NCBI GenBank assembly: GCA_016708465.1
Contig: JADJFT010000004.1
Span: forward strand, 434,001 to 498,000
Reading direction: 5' to 3'
DNA: 64,000 nt
DNA from: Rhodanobacteraceae bacterium
GTDB taxonomy: Bacteria > Pseudomonadota > Gammaproteobacteria > Xanthomonadales > Ahniellaceae
A model generated the notes under the pieces. It ran no database searches. It had not been told where the DNA came from and was given only the letters and a program-made list of their open reading frames with translations. The translations under genes were made by a program, and so were the position numbers. Position 1 is the first letter of the stretch, and each line of letters begins with the position of its first letter. Positions 26,111-35,179 of the stretch are shown here, in pieces.

Positions 26111-28345
26111 TCAGGCCGCGCGGTTCGTGGTCTGTCCTTCGATCAGGCGGCGTTTGACCGCGATCAAGGCACGCTCGAACAGTGGGCCCTGATCGACCAG
26201 CTTGAGGTGGCCGATCATGATGTCGGTCGCGACGCGGTGCCAAGACAGATCGGCAACGAGTTGTCCATTGCGATTCACGAACAGACTGCGTTGCGTGGTG
26301 AGGCTGTTCCAGATCAGCTTCGCGCGCTGCGCTTCGCCCTTCTGCGGATCGTTGATGTCGACCCATTGGCCGTTGGCCATGGTGCGCACGCTGTTGAGTG
26401 CATCGGTGTAGGTAATGCCGGCGTCAGCGGCTTTTTCAACAACTTCCGGTGACGGTGTTTCAGTTTCGGCTTCCACTTGCGGCGCTGGTGCGTCTGGCAG
26501 ATGCTCGGCATCAATGCGTTCGAAGGCCTCCGGCGAACTACCTGGTTTGGTCTGAATTGCACCGAGCAAGTCTTTGTAACGATTGCGGAACTCCTGCACC
26601 ACACCGTCGATATCGTTGTCATGCATGCCGACCGACGACAGCGCACCGCGCATGGCGCTGACGATCGTCGGCAGCATCGCCTGCCAATGCGAGCGTTCCA
26701 CTTCGATGGTGACCGGATCGAAACTCCAGACCAAGTCGCGAACTAACTTGCGGGCTGACTTCCAGTCTTTCGAATCCTCGCCGCGGCGCGTCAAGATGAG
26801 TTCGAGATGACGACGCAAGGGGCCATTCAACAGGGTGCCGACGACCGGCGGCACCGGCGTATGCTCAACGACATCGGCAATTACCTGTTGGCTGGTGCGC
26901 TGCGCGCTCAGCCGACGTTCCTGCGCCTGCGCGGCTTCGGCCGAGCGCTTCTCCAGAAGTTGCGCGCGTTTCTGTTCGTTGGCCATGAACGCGCGCAGAT
27001 CTTGATGCACACGCTCGATGCCAGTATCGGCGCTGGCACCGACATCGTTCTCGGCCACCGCGGCCGCCACCGCCGACTTGATCTGCTCCAGCACGCGGCC
27101 ATCGCGATCGCTGGTCGGACTCCACGAGCGACCAACTTCAGCTGCACTTTCCATCAGCGCACGCAACGGATGATCGCTGCGGTCGAACACATGCGCGCCT
27201 CTGAGTGCGGTGCGCAGTAAAGGTACGCGCAGCGGCGTCAGTGCTTGTTGCACTTCCTTTGGCAGCGAGTCATCGCGGGCAACGAAATCGAACATCAGTG
27301 AGACCAAGTCGATGGCGTTTTCCACCGGTTCGGCGAGCACGCCGTTGATCGGCTTGCCGTTCGAGTCGGTCGTCAGCATGCGCCGCAGGTCGGCACCGAA
27401 CTGACTGCTGTCGACCGTGCCCGGATCTGCGATCTGACCAAGACGGCGGTCGACCGAGGCGGCATCAAGCTCGACCGCGCCACTGCCTTCGGCAACCGCC
27501 GTGCGCGGGCGTGACGCCGTCAGCAGTTTGGTGATTTCGCTGGCCAGTGCGCTCAGGTCGATTTGCGGTGCGATTGCGGCTGCTGCTGCGTGCGACGCTT
27601 GTGCTGCCGCGGAATGTGCATGAGCTGGCGCCGAGTCGCTTGTGGCGCGGCGGGCATGGGTGAGTTTCAGCTCTGGCAAGATGCCGGCTTCGAACAACAA
27701 CTTATTGGCGTCTTGGATGGCATCTGCGGTGGCATCCGCGATATGGCGTTCGCTGCGCTTCAGCAGGATCAGCCGTGATTCCAGCCCGATCGGCAATGTC
27801 GCGATTGCTGCACGAATGGCATCCGCCACGATGCTGCCGGACAGTGGAATGAGGCTGTCGGATTCAGCCCGCTGCAACAAGTGTTGCAGGCGGCGGGTGA
27901 GTTCAAGGCGTGGACGACCGACACCGTCGTCGCAGCGCGTGGCGATGCGGGTGAAGGCGAGGCCGAGTTCAAGTTCGCTATCGTCGACCAAGCTGAGTTC
28001 GTCGGCGCTGGAATCGATCCGCGTCGTCTCTTTTTGCATGTTGCGACCATGCAGGTAGAGCGAAAACGCACCGCGCAGCGCAGCGTCGAAGCGGTCGCTG
28101 GCACCATCGCGGGTGCGGCGTAGTGAGCGCAGATCATCGAAATACTGCTGTTGCAGGGCGCCGCCGTTAGCCTTTTCGGACATTTCGAACAAGGTATCGT
28201 CGACTTCCGTAAACGCTTGTTGCAGGGCGGCTTTTAATCCGTTGGCAGACAAGTCGCGCATGCTCGCGAGCAGCTTTTGAGCGAGTTCACCGGCTTCCGG
28301 TGATGCCCGGCGCGCTTTCAGGTCAACAATATTCGCACTGCTCAT
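26111..28345 (-). CDS. DUF1631 domain-containing protein
   Basis: A 744-residue cytosolic protein without signal or membrane segments, recognisable as the DUF1631 family of gammaproteobacteria. Helical and charged throughout, with the conserved start NIVDLKARRASPEAGELAQKL. Middle stretches include LFEMSEKA, RRMLTTDSNGKP and LRVPLLRTAL, and the C-terminal part ends GQWVDINDPQKGEAQRAKLIW...RSLFVNRNGQ. That last portion resembles the part of the family with a PilZ-like beta fold, but I cannot confirm a c-di-GMP motif. AGGGAC precedes the ATG. It is divergent from the glutamate dehydrogenase across a 250-bp region with a long inverted repeat. Function unknown. Confidence 0.78.
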   Translation of the reverse strand: MSSANIVDLKARRASPEAGELAQKLLASMRDLSANGLKAALQQAFTEVDDTLFEMSEKANGGALQQQYFDDLRSLRRTRDGASDRFDAALRGAFSLYLHGRNMQKETTRIDSSADELSLVDDSELELGLAFTRIATRCDDGVGRPRLELTRRLQHLLQRAESDSLIPLSGSIVADAIRAAIATLPIGLESRLILLKRSERHIADATADAIQDANKLLFEAGILPELKLTHARRATSDSAPAHAHSAAAQASHAAAAAIAPQIDLSALASEITKLLTASRPRTAVAEGSGAVELDAASVDRRLGQIADPGTVDSSQFGADLRRMLTTDSNGKPINGVLAEPVENAIDLVSLMFDFVARDDSLPKEVQQALTPLRVPLLRTALRGAHVFDRSDHPLRALMESAAEVGRSWSPTSDRDGRVLEQIKSAVAAAVAENDVGASADTGIERVHQDLRAFMANEQKRAQLLEKRSAEAAQAQERRLSAQRTSQQVIADVVEHTPVPPVVGTLLNGPLRRHLELILTRRGEDSKDWKSARKLVRDLVWSFDPVTIEVERSHWQAMLPTIVSAMRGALSSVGMHDNDIDGVVQEFRNRYKDLLGAIQTKPGSSPEAFERIDAEHLPDAPAPQVEAETETPSPEVVEKAADAGITYTDALNSVRTMANGQWVDINDPQKGEAQRAKLIWNSLTTQRSLFVNRNGQLVADLSWHRVATDIMIGHLKLVDQGPLFERALIAVKRRLIEGQTTNRAA

Positions 28346-28380
28346 TGAGAGGTCCCTGCGGGTGGTGCAACTTTATCCAG

Positions 28381-28423
28381 ACAATGCCGCAATGTGTGCT
28401 CGCGTTCACATTTGCGGCATTGT
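28381..28423. repeat. Long imperfect inverted repeat between divergent genes
   Basis: ACAATGCCGCAATGTG and CACATTTGCGGCATTGT pair over 16 positions with one bulged base around a ten-base centre. It sits between two divergent genes, not after a gene, and no T-run follows on either strand. A terminator role is therefore unlikely; a regulator site or structured 5' leader is more likely. Confidence 0.55.
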
Positions 28424-28424
28424 T

Positions 28425-28439
28425 TGACGCCAAGCGTCA
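28425..28439. promoter_or_regulatory. Short dyad in the glutamate dehydrogenase upstream region
   Basis: TGACGC-CAA-GCGTCA is a perfect six-base-arm palindrome directly beside the longer inverted repeat. It overlaps a TTGACG that could act as a -35 box for the glutamate dehydrogenase gene. Function is inferred from position only. Confidence 0.4.
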
Positions 28440-28598
28440 TTGTGACAAAAGGTAGCTATAGCCTGGGTTTGCGACGAATCCTTGCCGCGATTGACATGCA
28501 TCGGTCGCCTGCATTTTCAAACGTCCGTTTCTCTGGCCCTCGCCGGATGCGCACCGGTATCCTTCGCGCCCCGAATCTGGCTCATGGTTGACGTCGTC

Positions 28599-31500
28599 AT
28601 GCCCAATAATAATGCGCTCGTCGAGGCGGTTCTCGCCCAGTTGAAACCCGAGTTCAGTGCCGCCCGCCTTGGGTTCGCCCAAGCGTTCGTTGGGCTGTTC
28701 TTCCGACGCGTGCCGGACGAAGACATGGTCGGGCGCGAGTTGGCCGACTGGACCGGTTTGGCGCGCGATGCGCTGGACTTCTTGCAGGTGCGCGCTGGCG
28801 ACCATGCGCTCGTTCGTGTGTACAACCCGAATCGTGCCGAACACGGCTGGGAATCCTCACATACCGTTGTGCAGGTGCTCACCGACGATATGCCGTTTTT
28901 GGTCGATTCGGTGACCATCGCGATTTCCGCTTGCGACAATTTCGTGCACTCGGTGGTGCATCCAGTCGTACAGGTGGATCGCGATGCCGGTGGCCATGTG
29001 CTCGGAATGCACGAAGAATCAGCCGCTGGCGGTCGTGGCAAGGCCGAGTCGTTCATGCATTTCGAGATTGATCGTCGTGCCGATCCGGAAGAGATGGCGC
29101 GCTTGGCTGCGGCCGTACAACACGCACTCGCTGACGTTCGTGCTTGCGTACGCGACTGGGCGAGCATGCGCGCGAAGATGCACGAGATCGCCGAGGATCT
29201 GGCCTCGCGGCCATTGCCGATCGATGCTGCGGCGCGTGTCGAACTGCAGGAATTCCTGCGTTGGGCGGCCAATGATCACTTCACCTTTCTCGGCTATCGC
29301 GAATACACCACCGTCCATCAGGGCAGCGAAGACGTATTGCTTGCGGTCGACGGTTCGGGACTCGGCATCCTGCGTGGTCAAGAAGCACGGCCACGGTCGT
29401 TGAAGTCGCTGGCAGCGCGCGACGTGCCGGATAGCGAGGGCGGCAAGGTCGTCATCATCACCAAGACCAATGCACGTTCGAATATGCATCGTCCCGGATA
29501 CATGGACTACATCGGCATTCTGCGTTTCGACGGCAACGGCAAGCCAGTCGCCGAGGAGCGTTTCCTCGGATTGTTCACTTCGTCGGCTTATACGGCAAGG
29601 CCTTGGGACATTCCGCTGGTTCGCAAAAAATACGAATCGGTGATGCATGATTCCGGGCTGAAGTCGGCTGGCCACAGCGGTAAGGCGCTGCGCCACATTC
29701 TCGAAACGATGCCGCGCGACGAGATGCTGCAGGCTGCGACCGCCGAGATTTTTGATACCGCAATGTCGGTGTTGGCGTTGCAAGAGCGTGCTCGCACACG
29801 CTTGTTCCTGCGCCGCGATATTTACGGGCGCTTCTATTCCTGCCTGGTATTCCTGCCGCGGGATCGTTTCACGCAGGCGGTGCGCGAGCGCATCGAAATT
29901 CTCATGCGTGATGCGTTGGAAGGCGAACGGGTGGACTCCACGGTGCATGTGGGTGACGAGTCGCTGGCGCGTTTGCACCTGACGATCCGTCCGAAGGCGG
30001 GTGCGCGGGTCGATGTCGACATTACGGCGCTGGAAGCGCGTATCGCTCAGATTGTGCGCAATTGGTACGACGAACTGCGCGATGTGTTGGTGGCCAAGCA
30101 CGGCGAGGAGCGCGGCCTCAAGCTTGCGACCCGCTACGGCAAAGCGTTGCCGATGGGCTATATCGAATCGAGTTCGACGGAATGGGCGGCCGCCGATGTC
30201 GAGATCTGTGCGGCCTTGAAGAACTCGGAGGACTTGCGCCTCGCGCTGTATCGCGCACCCGGCGATAGCGTCCGCCTGCGCCTCAAGCTGTTCCGCTTTG
30301 GTGCACCGATCGCGTTGTCGGAAGCGCTGCCGATGATGGAGAACATGGGTCTGCACGTGCTCTCCGAGCACCCGTTCGAGATGCAGCTGGGCGCGGGTTC
30401 GCGCATTTTCATTCAGGACTTCGAAGTACAGCCGCAGACCGGCATTGTGGTCGATCCGGAACGGGTACACGACAGCTTCCAGGCTGCATTCGAACGCACG
30501 TGGCGTGGCGAAGTCGAGAACGATGGCTTCAACCGGTTGATTCTTTCGGCACAGATGAACTGGCGCCAAGTAGCGATGCTGCGCGGCTATTGCAAGTACT
30601 TGCTGCAGACCGGTGTGCCGTTCTCGCAGACGTACATGGAAGAAGCGCTGAATCGCTACCCGCAGATTGCACAGCAACTTGCCGAATTATTCGAGGCCAA
30701 GTTCAACCCGGCGCGCAGCGAACACGCAGTCAAGCTCGACATCGCTGCAAAGGCCTTGAAGCCGATGCTGGATGGCGTCGCCAGTCTTGATGACGACCGC
30801 ATTCTGCGTAGCTTCATCACCGTGATCCACGCCACCTTGCGCACCAACTACTACCAGCTCAAGCACGATAAACCGCGCGACTATCTCTGCTTCAAGTTCG
30901 ATCCAGCGAAGATTCCTGAACTGCCGAAACCGCGACCGTATCGCGAAATCTTCGTCTATTCGGCACGAGTGGAAGGCGTGCACCTGCGTTTCGGCCCAGT
31001 CGCGCGCGGCGGCTTGCGCTGGTCGGACCGTCGCGAAGACTTCCGTACCGAGGTGCTCGGCTTGGTCAAAGCGCAGATGGTCAAGAACACGGTGATCGTG
31101 CCGGTCGGCGCGAAGGGTGGGTTCTTCGTGAAGAAGCCGCCGCTCGGCGGCGACCGCGATGCGCAACTGGCCGAAGGCGTGGCCTGCTATCGCATTTTCA
31201 TCAATGCATTGCTCGATATCACCGACAATTTCGTTGACGACAAGTTAGTGCATCCGCAATTGGTCGTGCGCCACGATGCCGACGATCCGTATCTCGTGGT
31301 TGCCGCGGACAAGGGCACCGCCACCTTCTCCGATATCGCCAACTCGATTTCGCTGGAACACGGCTTCTGGCTGGGTGATGCGTTTGCCTCCGGTGGCTCG
31401 GTCGGTTACGACCACAAGGGCATGGGCATTACCGCGAAGGGCGCCTGGGAGTCGGTCAAACGCCACTTCCGCTCGCTCGGCCGCGATTCGCAGTCGCAGG

Positions 31501-33419
31501 ATTTCAGCTGCGTCGGTGTCGGCGACATGTCCGGCGACGTGTTCGGCAATGGCATGCTGCTGTCCGAGCACATCCGCCTGTTCGCGGCCTTCGATCATCG
31601 CCACATTTTCCTCGACCCGAGTCCGGATGCAGCGATGTCATTCAAGGAACGCAGCCGCTTGTTCCGGGTGCCGCGATCGAGTTGGGACGACTATGACAAG
31701 ACCTTGATCTCATCTGGTGGCGGCGTTTTCCCGCGTTCGGCCAAGACCATCGCGATCACGCCGCAAGTGTGCGCGGCGCTCGGCATCATCGATGGCACCG
31801 AATCGATGACGCCGAATGAGCTGATGATCGCGATTCTGAAAGCGCCGGTCGACTTGCTGTGGAACGGCGGCATCGGTACCTACGTGAAATCGGCTGCAGA
31901 GACGCATGCCGACTGTGGCGACCGCGCCAACAACGCCATTCGCGTCAACGGCGGCGATCTGCGTGCCAAGATTGTCGGTGAAGGCGGCAATCTCGGGATG
32001 ACGCAGCGCGGCCGTATTGAGGCCGCGCTCAACGGCGTGCTGCTGAATACCGACTTCATCGACAACTCGGCCGGTGTGGATACCTCCGATCACGAGGTCA
32101 ACATCAAGATTTTGCTCAACGACATCGTCGCCCGCGGTGCAATGACGACGACGGCACGCAACGAGTTGCTGGCCGGGATGACCGCGGAAGTCGGCGGTTT
32201 GGTGTTGCGTGACAACTATCTGCAGAACCAGGCGATCAGCGTCATGGAACGCATGAGCGTGTCGCGATTGGGTTCCAAGCAGCATTTCATCCGTACGCTC
32301 GAATCGAAAGGCTTGCTCGATCGCCAGCTTGAATTCCTGCCAAGCGACGCCGAGTTCAGCGAACGCAAGGCCCGTGGACTTGGACTGACGCGTCCGGAAC
32401 TTTCAGTGCTGTTGTCGTATTCGAAAATCGTACTGTTCAATCAATTACTCGAATCCGATGTTCCTGAAGACCCGTTCTTGTCGGCCGAATTGGTGCGCTA
32501 TTTCCCGAAGCCGCTGCAGGAGCGTTTCGCGAACGAGATGCAAGGCCATCGTCTGAAGCGCGAAATCATCGCGACCGCGGTGACGAACTCGATCGTGAAC
32601 CGCATGGGCGCGACCTTCGTCATGCGCATGCAGGAAGATACCGGCGAGTCTCCGGCAGAGATTGCGAAAGCCTATGCGATTGCCCGTGAACTGCTCGATT
32701 CGCGCGCTATCTGGGCGGCGATCGAGGCACTTGATGGCAAGGTCCATGGTGATGCACAGATCGACGCCATGCTGCAGGTATGGCATCTGATCCGCAACCT
32801 GACGCGCTGGCTGCTGAATCTGTCCGGTGGTCGTCTCGTGATTGCCGATGCAGTGGCGCGCTTCGGCGATGGTTTCAAGGAATTGCGCGACGGTCTCGGT
32901 GCCGTGTTCGCTGACACTGATCGTCAGCTTGCCCATCAATTGCGTGAGCGCTGGATCAAAGATGGTTTCGACACGGCATTGGCAGAGCGTCTATCCGGGC
33001 TGCCGGCACTGGCGTCGGGTCTTGATGTGGTCGAGGTTGCACTGGAACGCAAACTGCCGTTGAAGCAGGTTGCCAAGGTCTATTTCAACCTTGGCGAGGC
33101 GCTGCACCTGAAGTGGCTGATGCAGAAGATCGACGAACTTCCGGTCGAGGGTCGCTGGCATGCGCACGCCCGTGGCGTGTCGCGCGACGAACTATTCTCG
33201 CAACAGCGACTGCTCGCCGCGCAGGTGCTCGAGCGTGGCGACGGCAAATCTGATGGGGCGGCATTGGTCGATGCCTGGATCAAGCGCGACGATGCGCCGC
33301 TGAAATTCACATTGGCGATGTTCGCCGACATGCGCGCGCAGGTGAATATGGATTATCCGACCGTATCCGTCGCTGTTCGTCGCTTGGCGCAACTGGTGCA
33401 GGCGGGTGCGCGGAGCTGA
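28599..33419 (+). CDS. NAD-specific glutamate dehydrogenase, large (about 180 kDa) type
   Basis: A protein of about 1,606 residues, the length of the NAD-GDH class that oxidises glutamate to 2-oxoglutarate and ammonia for catabolism. The long N-terminal regulatory part contains ACT-like segments (HTVVQVLTDDMPFLVDSVTIAI). The catalytic core includes RVEGVHLRFGPVARGGLRWSDRREDFRTEVLGL, KAQMVKNTVIVPVGAKGGF with the catalytic Lys, and the nucleotide-binding region VGVGDMSGDVFGNGML. KIVGEGGNLGMTQRGRIE follows. The start is uncertain: ATG at 28584 and 28599 are both possible, and neither has a clear ribosome site. It is monocistronic and converges with the SulP gene. Confidence 0.92.
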   Translation: MPNNNALVEAVLAQLKPEFSAARLGFAQAFVGLFFRRVPDEDMVGRELADWTGLARDALDFLQVRAGDHALVRVYNPNRAEHGWESSHTVVQVLTDDMPFLVDSVTIAISACDNFVHSVVHPVVQVDRDAGGHVLGMHEESAAGGRGKAESFMHFEIDRRADPEEMARLAAAVQHALADVRACVRDWASMRAKMHEIAEDLASRPLPIDAAARVELQEFLRWAANDHFTFLGYREYTTVHQGSEDVLLAVDGSGLGILRGQEARPRSLKSLAARDVPDSEGGKVVIITKTNARSNMHRPGYMDYIGILRFDGNGKPVAEERFLGLFTSSAYTARPWDIPLVRKKYESVMHDSGLKSAGHSGKALRHILETMPRDEMLQAATAEIFDTAMSVLALQERARTRLFLRRDIYGRFYSCLVFLPRDRFTQAVRERIEILMRDALEGERVDSTVHVGDESLARLHLTIRPKAGARVDVDITALEARIAQIVRNWYDELRDVLVAKHGEERGLKLATRYGKALPMGYIESSSTEWAAADVEICAALKNSEDLRLALYRAPGDSVRLRLKLFRFGAPIALSEALPMMENMGLHVLSEHPFEMQLGAGSRIFIQDFEVQPQTGIVVDPERVHDSFQAAFERTWRGEVENDGFNRLILSAQMNWRQVAMLRGYCKYLLQTGVPFSQTYMEEALNRYPQIAQQLAELFEAKFNPARSEHAVKLDIAAKALKPMLDGVASLDDDRILRSFITVIHATLRTNYYQLKHDKPRDYLCFKFDPAKIPELPKPRPYREIFVYSARVEGVHLRFGPVARGGLRWSDRREDFRTEVLGLVKAQMVKNTVIVPVGAKGGFFVKKPPLGGDRDAQLAEGVACYRIFINALLDITDNFVDDKLVHPQLVVRHDADDPYLVVAADKGTATFSDIANSISLEHGFWLGDAFASGGSVGYDHKGMGITAKGAWESVKRHFRSLGRDSQSQDFSCVGVGDMSGDVFGNGMLLSEHIRLFAAFDHRHIFLDPSPDAAMSFKERSRLFRVPRSSWDDYDKTLISSGGGVFPRSAKTIAITPQVCAALGIIDGTESMTPNELMIAILKAPVDLLWNGGIGTYVKSAAETHADCGDRANNAIRVNGGDLRAKIVGEGGNLGMTQRGRIEAALNGVLLNTDFIDNSAGVDTSDHEVNIKILLNDIVARGAMTTTARNELLAGMTAEVGGLVLRDNYLQNQAISVMERMSVSRLGSKQHFIRTLESKGLLDRQLEFLPSDAEFSERKARGLGLTRPELSVLLSYSKIVLFNQLLESDVPEDPFLSAELVRYFPKPLQERFANEMQGHRLKREIIATAVTNSIVNRMGATFVMRMQEDTGESPAEIAKAYAIARELLDSRAIWAAIEALDGKVHGDAQIDAMLQVWHLIRNLTRWLLNLSGGRLVIADAVARFGDGFKELRDGLGAVFADTDRQLAHQLRERWIKDGFDTALAERLSGLPALASGLDVVEVALERKLPLKQVAKVYFNLGEALHLKWLMQKIDELPVEGRWHAHARGVSRDELFSQQRLLAAQVLERGDGKSDGAALVDAWIKRDDAPLKFTLAMFADMRAQVNMDYPTVSVAVRRLAQLVQAGARS

Positions 33420-33436
33420 AGTGTTCGACGCGGCGT

Positions 33437-33459
33437 CGAGCCGATTATCGTTCGGCTCG
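33437..33459. terminator. Stem-loop at the GDH/SulP convergent junction
   Basis: CGAGCCG and CGGCTCG pair around ATTATCGTT, across the SulP stop codon and 18 bp after the glutamate dehydrogenase stop. No T-tract on either strand, so it is at best a weak bidirectional terminator. Confidence 0.3.
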
Positions 33460-35169
33460 ATGCTGCAACTGTCCGAGGAAGTCACGCGCGGTTTCGACGG
33501 CGATCTGGAAGTTGTCGGCGAGCAGCAACAGGTTCGAGTGTTCGAGGATGTGCATCGACAGCAACACTTTATGTGGTTGCGGTTGCAGCCCGGAGAAGAA
33601 CACCTTGATGCCGAGTCGGTCGGCGCGGTCGAGGAACTGTCGAAGCGCCTGTGCACCCGAGGCATCAAGCATCGGCACCCGGCGCAGGCGCAGGATAAAC
33701 AACTGCGGTCGCACTGCGAACTGGTCAAGGACGTCGTCCAGTCGATTCGCAACGGCGAAGAACAGCGGCCCGGAGATTTGGAAGGCCTCGACACCATCGG
33801 GTAGTTGCGAACGCTGATCTGGTTGTGTGCGTGCGGTTGCGTCTTCCTCGTCGTCCTCGATCAACTTGCGTCCGGATTCAATCTCGACGACTTCACTCAT
33901 GCGGTGCATGAACAGGAACGAGGCCAGCACGACACCGACTTCGATCGCGATCGTTAGATCAGCGACAACGGTCAGTGTAAACGTCACGATCAATACTGCG
34001 CGATCGCCGATTGGTCCGTGCAATAGATGCTTGACGTGTTCGATCTCGGCCATGTTCCAAGCGACGACCAGTAGCACGGCGGCCAGAATCGCGAGCGGCA
34101 CATCGCCCATCAGCGGTGCTGCAACCAGCATGAACGCGAGCAAAAATGCCGCATGCAGGATGCCGGCCAGTGGCGATCTGGCGCCAGCACGAACATTGGT
34201 TGCAGTGCGTGCGATGGCGCCGGTGGCCGGCAGACCGCCGAATAGCGCCGAGCCGCAATTCGCGATGCCTTGCGCCACCAGTTCTGCGTTCGATCGATGG
34301 CGCCCACCGATCATGCCGTCGGCGACGACGGCCGATAGCAGTGACTCAACGCCGGCCAAGAACGCGATGGTGAAACTCGCCGGTAACATCTCAAAAGTGC
34401 GGTCGAATGGAATCGCTGGAAATGCGAACGCCGGCAGACTGGATGGGATGCCACCGAAGCGCGAGGCGATCGTATCCACCGGCAGTGCGGCGACATGAAC
34501 CAGCAATGCCGCAACCGCAACGACAATCAGAAAGCCTGGCCAACGCGGACGCCATTGACGCATGCCAACAATCGCGACGATGCCGCCGATGCACAGCACG
34601 GCGGTGGTGAGGTCGACGCTGTCGAACGCCGCGAAGTAGGTACGCCAGCGCGGTAGGAACTCGGCGGGCAGTTTCGCGATGTCGAGGCCGAGTGCATCCT
34701 TGATTTGACTTGAGAAGATGCTGACCGCAATGCCGGCGGTGAAGCCGACGACGACCGGCTGTGGCATGTATTTCATCAGCGTGCCGAGGCGCAATAGACC
34801 AGCCGCGATCAGCATTAACCCAGCAAGCAAGGTGCACAAAATCAACCCGCCGTAGCCGAATTTCTCGATCACTGCGAAGACCACGGGAATGAATGCTGCG
34901 GTTGGTCCGCCGACCTGCACGCGCGAGCCGCCAAAGAAAGAGATCAAAAAACCGCCGATGATGGCGGTGTGCAATCCCTTCTCGGGCGTGGTGCCGGATG
35001 CGATTGCCAGCGCCATCGCCAGCGGCAGCGCGACCACCGCGACGGTAAGCCCGGCGACGACATCGTGACGGAAATCACCAACGCCATAGCCGCGGCGCAG
35101 CACGCTGACCAGTTTTGGCACGTATAGGTGCCAGAACGCACGCGGAGCATTGCGGGGTAGGGCGGCCAT
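33445..35169 (-). CDS. SulP family anion transporter with STAS domain
   Basis: A 574-residue protein. Residues 1-410 are a multi-helix SulP core (GLTVAVVALPLAMALAIASG, FFGGSRVQVGGPTAAFIPV, AGVESLLSAVVADGMIGGRHRSNAELVAQGIAN). Residues 440-560 form a STAS domain (GVEAFQISGPLFFAVANRLD, LRRVPMLDASGAQAL, with Ser at the usual phosphorylation position). Substrates in the family include sulfate, bicarbonate and dicarboxylates and cannot be assigned here. It follows the exonuclease gene by ten bases and may be co-transcribed with it. Confidence 0.9.
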   Translation of the reverse strand: MAALPRNAPRAFWHLYVPKLVSVLRRGYGVGDFRHDVVAGLTVAVVALPLAMALAIASGTTPEKGLHTAIIGGFLISFFGGSRVQVGGPTAAFIPVVFAVIEKFGYGGLILCTLLAGLMLIAAGLLRLGTLMKYMPQPVVVGFTAGIAVSIFSSQIKDALGLDIAKLPAEFLPRWRTYFAAFDSVDLTTAVLCIGGIVAIVGMRQWRPRWPGFLIVVAVAALLVHVAALPVDTIASRFGGIPSSLPAFAFPAIPFDRTFEMLPASFTIAFLAGVESLLSAVVADGMIGGRHRSNAELVAQGIANCGSALFGGLPATGAIARTATNVRAGARSPLAGILHAAFLLAFMLVAAPLMGDVPLAILAAVLLVVAWNMAEIEHVKHLLHGPIGDRAVLIVTFTLTVVADLTIAIEVGVVLASFLFMHRMSEVVEIESGRKLIEDDEEDATARTQPDQRSQLPDGVEAFQISGPLFFAVANRLDDVLDQFAVRPQLFILRLRRVPMLDASGAQALRQFLDRADRLGIKVFFSGLQPQPHKVLLSMHILEHSNLLLLADNFQIAVETARDFLGQLQHRAER

Positions 35170-35179
35170 GTCGCTCCGA

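Noticed and set aside
29019..30677. 552-codon reverse frame opposite glutamate dehydrogenase
   Set aside because: It lies wholly inside a gene with intact catalytic motifs, has no start signals and shows biased composition; an antisense shadow.
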